A stretch of 8,081 bases of DNA from an uncultured Clostridia bacterium (GTDB taxonomy: Bacteria > Bacillota_A > Clostridia > UMGS1840 > HGM11507): positions 1 through 8,081 of the forward strand of contig CAKRUL010000041.1 of NCBI GenBank assembly GCA_934403665.1. Reading direction: 5' to 3'. The position numbers and the translations under genes were made by a program. Positions 6,071 through 8,081 of the stretch are shown here, piece by piece. The notes under the pieces were generated by a model that was given only the letters and a program-made list of their open reading frames with translations, made no database searches and was not told the DNA's origin. Each line of letters opens with the position of its first letter. The stretch's first letter is position 1.

Positions 6071-8081
6071 ATGAAATGGAATCAAGAAGAACTGAAAAAG
6101 AAATTAAACGAAGAGTGTCTGGATCAATTCGGGTGCTATATGACAGAAGCGACGGACAAACAGATTTACCGAACCGTTTGCAGTGTGGTTCGGGAACTGC
6201 TTCAAAAAATGCGGCGGAATTTTGAACGGGATGTAGAAAAAAAGGAAAAGAAACAGGTCTACTACATGTCCATGGAATTTTTGGTGGGGACCTCTCTGAA
6301 AAATAATCTTTATCATCTCAACGCAGAGACTGCTTTTGCGGATATTTTGAAAGAACAGAAAATTGACATTAAGACCCTTTATGAAATGGAACCGGATGCC
6401 GGACTCGGGAACGGCGGCTTGGGCCGTTTGGCCTCCTGCTATATGGATTCTGCCTCCTCTCTCGGAATCTGTGCCACCGGTTTTTCCATTCGCTATGAAT
6501 TCGGCATTTTTAAACAGAAAATCATTGACGGCTGGCAAATGGAATTCCCGGACAACTGGCTGGATATGGGAGATGTCTGGCTGAAGGCTCGTCCGGATGA
6601 CGCCGTCAAAGTCCGTTTCGGCGGAAAAATTGCCGAAAGTTTCGAGGACGGAAAATATCAAGCGCATCATTATGACTATGACGAAGTAATTGCAATCCCC
6701 TATGACATGCTGATTTCAGGTTATGACTCCAAAGCGGTAAACAAATTGGTGCTGTGGAGCGCAAAATCATCAAACAGCTTCGACATGTCTGCTTTTTCGC
6801 GCGGAGAATATGTCAAGTCTTTGGAGCAGAACACTTTGGCGGAAACCATCTCCAAGGTGCTGTATCCGGCGGATGATCATATCGAAGGAAAGATTCTGCG
6901 CTTAAAACAGCAATACTTTTTTGTCAGCGCTTCCCTGCAGAGCATTTTGGCAAAGCATATGGCACATTACGGAACCTTGGACAATCTTGCGGAGAAAGCC
7001 GCTGTGCATATCAATGATACCCATCCGTCTCTTTGTGTGCCGGAGCTGATGCGCCTGCTGATGGATGAATACGGATACGGCTGGGATGACGCATGGAAAA
7101 TCACCTGCGCTACACTGAGTTATACCAATCACACCGTGATGAGTGAAGCATTGGAACGCTGGAATGAAGGCATGTTTTCGGCTCAGCTTCCGCGAATCTA
7201 TCAAATTGTGTGTGAGATTAACCGCCGTCTCTTGATTCAGCTGAATGAAGTTTATGGCGGAGATATTCCAAAAATTGATTATATGGCGGTCATTTCCCAC
7301 GGAGAAATTCGTATGGCAAACCTTTGCCTTGCCGCATGCCATAAAGTGAACGGTGTTTCCAAGCTGCACAGCGACATCTTAAAGAACAGCATCTTTCATG
7401 ATTACTATCATATCATGCCGGACAAATTCACCAACGTGACCAACGGAATCGCATACCGCCGCTGGCTCTGTCAGTCCAATCCAAAGCTGACTGCCCTGTT
7501 AGAAGAACTGATTGGTCCGAAATTTAAAAAAGATTCCTCCGCTCTGGAAAAACTGACAAAATACTATGATGACAGCAACGTTTTGAAACAGCTGCAGAAA
7601 ATCAAACGGGATAATAAAATTGCTTTGGCGCATTACATTTCACAGGCAAACGGCATCAATGTTGATCCGTCGTCTATCTTTGATGTGCAGATCAAACGGC
7701 TGCATGAGTATAAACGTCAGCTGTTAAACGCATTGCATATTTTGTATCTGTACAATCAGATCAAAGCAAATCCCTCGGCGGATTTCCAGCCCCGTACCTT
7801 TCTTTTTGCCGCAAAGGCTTCTGCCGGATACTATTTGGCAAAACAAATTATCCGCCTGATTTCCGCGATCGGAAACCTGGTCAATTCCGATCCGGCGGTA
7901 CGGGATAAAATCCGCGTGGCCTTTTTGGAGGATTACAAGGTATCTCTTGCAGAAATCATCATCCCCGGCGCAGAAATTTCTGAACAGATTTCCGTTGCCG
8001 GCAAAGAGGCCTCCGGTACCGGAAATATGAAGCTTATGATCAACGGCGCTGTCACCCTCGGCACACTGGACGGAGCAAATG
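6071..8081 (+). CDS. glgP: Glycogen phosphorylase (GT35), 3' end missing
   Basis: Releases glucose-1-phosphate from non-reducing ends of glycogen using phosphate and a pyridoxal phosphate cofactor. The frame is open for 670 codons to the window edge; bacterial relatives are about 750-820 residues, so roughly 100-150 are missing. Landmarks in order: YYMSMEFLVG, GLGNGGLGRLAS (from 111), NDTHPS (315-320), YTNHTV with H354, and KRLHEYKRQ with phosphate-contact R543 and K548. The cofactor motif EASGTGNMK follows, with Schiff-base K654 (rabbit muscle K680), and the visible sequence ends in GTLDGAN. All catalytic residues visible so far are intact. The N-terminus lacks the regulatory phosphoserine extension of animal enzymes, as expected in bacteria. 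It is in the same direction as glgB-glgA, 121 bases after glgA with no terminator between, so it is probably the last gene of the operon with a possible extra promoter of its own. Confidence 0.95.
   Translation, partial: MKWNQEELKKKLNEECLDQFGCYMTEATDKQIYRTVCSVVRELLQKMRRNFERDVEKKEKKQVYYMSMEFLVGTSLKNNLYHLNAETAFADILKEQKIDIKTLYEMEPDAGLGNGGLGRLASCYMDSASSLGICATGFSIRYEFGIFKQKIIDGWQMEFPDNWLDMGDVWLKARPDDAVKVRFGGKIAESFEDGKYQAHHYDYDEVIAIPYDMLISGYDSKAVNKLVLWSAKSSNSFDMSAFSRGEYVKSLEQNTLAETISKVLYPADDHIEGKILRLKQQYFFVSASLQSILAKHMAHYGTLDNLAEKAAVHINDTHPSLCVPELMRLLMDEYGYGWDDAWKITCATLSYTNHTVMSEALERWNEGMFSAQLPRIYQIVCEINRRLLIQLNEVYGGDIPKIDYMAVISHGEIRMANLCLAACHKVNGVSKLHSDILKNSIFHDYYHIMPDKFTNVTNGIAYRRWLCQSNPKLTALLEELIGPKFKKDSSALEKLTKYYDDSNVLKQLQKIKRDNKIALAHYISQANGINVDPSSIFDVQIKRLHEYKRQLLNALHILYLYNQIKANPSADFQPRTFLFAAKASAGYYLAKQIIRLISAIGNLVNSDPAVRDKIRVAFLEDYKVSLAEIIIPGAEISEQISVAGKEASGTGNMKLMINGAVTLGTLDGAN

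Noticed and set aside
5876..6085. Minus-strand frame of 69 codons with a CPHC motif spanning the glgA-glgP gap
   Set aside because: No ribosome binding site before its ATG and it overlaps both flanking genes; a single CxxC is not enough evidence.
6104..6670. Minus-strand open frame of 188 codons opposite the start of glgP
   Set aside because: Covers the phosphorylase N-terminal domain, which is clearly coding on the + strand; no start signal.

Overview
The window carries a compact glycogen metabolism cluster on the + strand in the order glgB - glgC - glgD - glgA - glgP. The last gene runs off the right edge. The presence of glgD next to glgC, the gene order (the same as the known Bacillus subtilis glgBCDAP operon), strong AGGAGG-type ribosome binding sites and AT-rich promoter DNA all point to a Firmicute. 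The protein sequences and moderate base composition look more like an anaerobic clostridial (gut-type) bacterium than a Bacillus, but that refinement is inference.

Layout: positions 1-273 hold no confident gene. The left part (about 1-150) has mixed composition and an open minus-strand frame that could be the start of a divergent gene. The stretch from about 153 to 228 is almost pure A/T and carries two TATAAT boxes and an 18-base perfect dyad, so it is the likely operon promoter. glgB (274-2181), glgC (2196-3386), glgD (3401-4516) and glgA (4522-5949) follow with gaps of only 14, 14 and 5 bases and are almost certainly co-transcribed and translationally coupled. A 121-base gap separates glgA from glgP (6071 to the edge). 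It shows no terminator but has a promoter-like block resembling the one before glgB.

How the genes work together: GlgC, probably with the catalytically degenerate partner GlgD, makes ADP-glucose from ATP and glucose-1-phosphate. GlgA adds the glucose to growing alpha-1,4-glucan chains, GlgB introduces alpha-1,6 branches, and GlgP returns glucose-1-phosphate from chain ends. No debranching enzyme, 4-alpha-glucanotransferase or regulator is seen; any would lie outside the window.

The five genes are ordinary members of known families and I do not see an undescribed system. The most interesting signal is non-coding: the DNA before glgB and before glgP shares a nearly identical TGTGTATWATAAATA block, each preceded at the same distance by an AT-rich inverted repeat (TTTA-n2/3-TAAA). 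This suggests one factor or one promoter type controlling both the synthetic genes and the phosphorylase.
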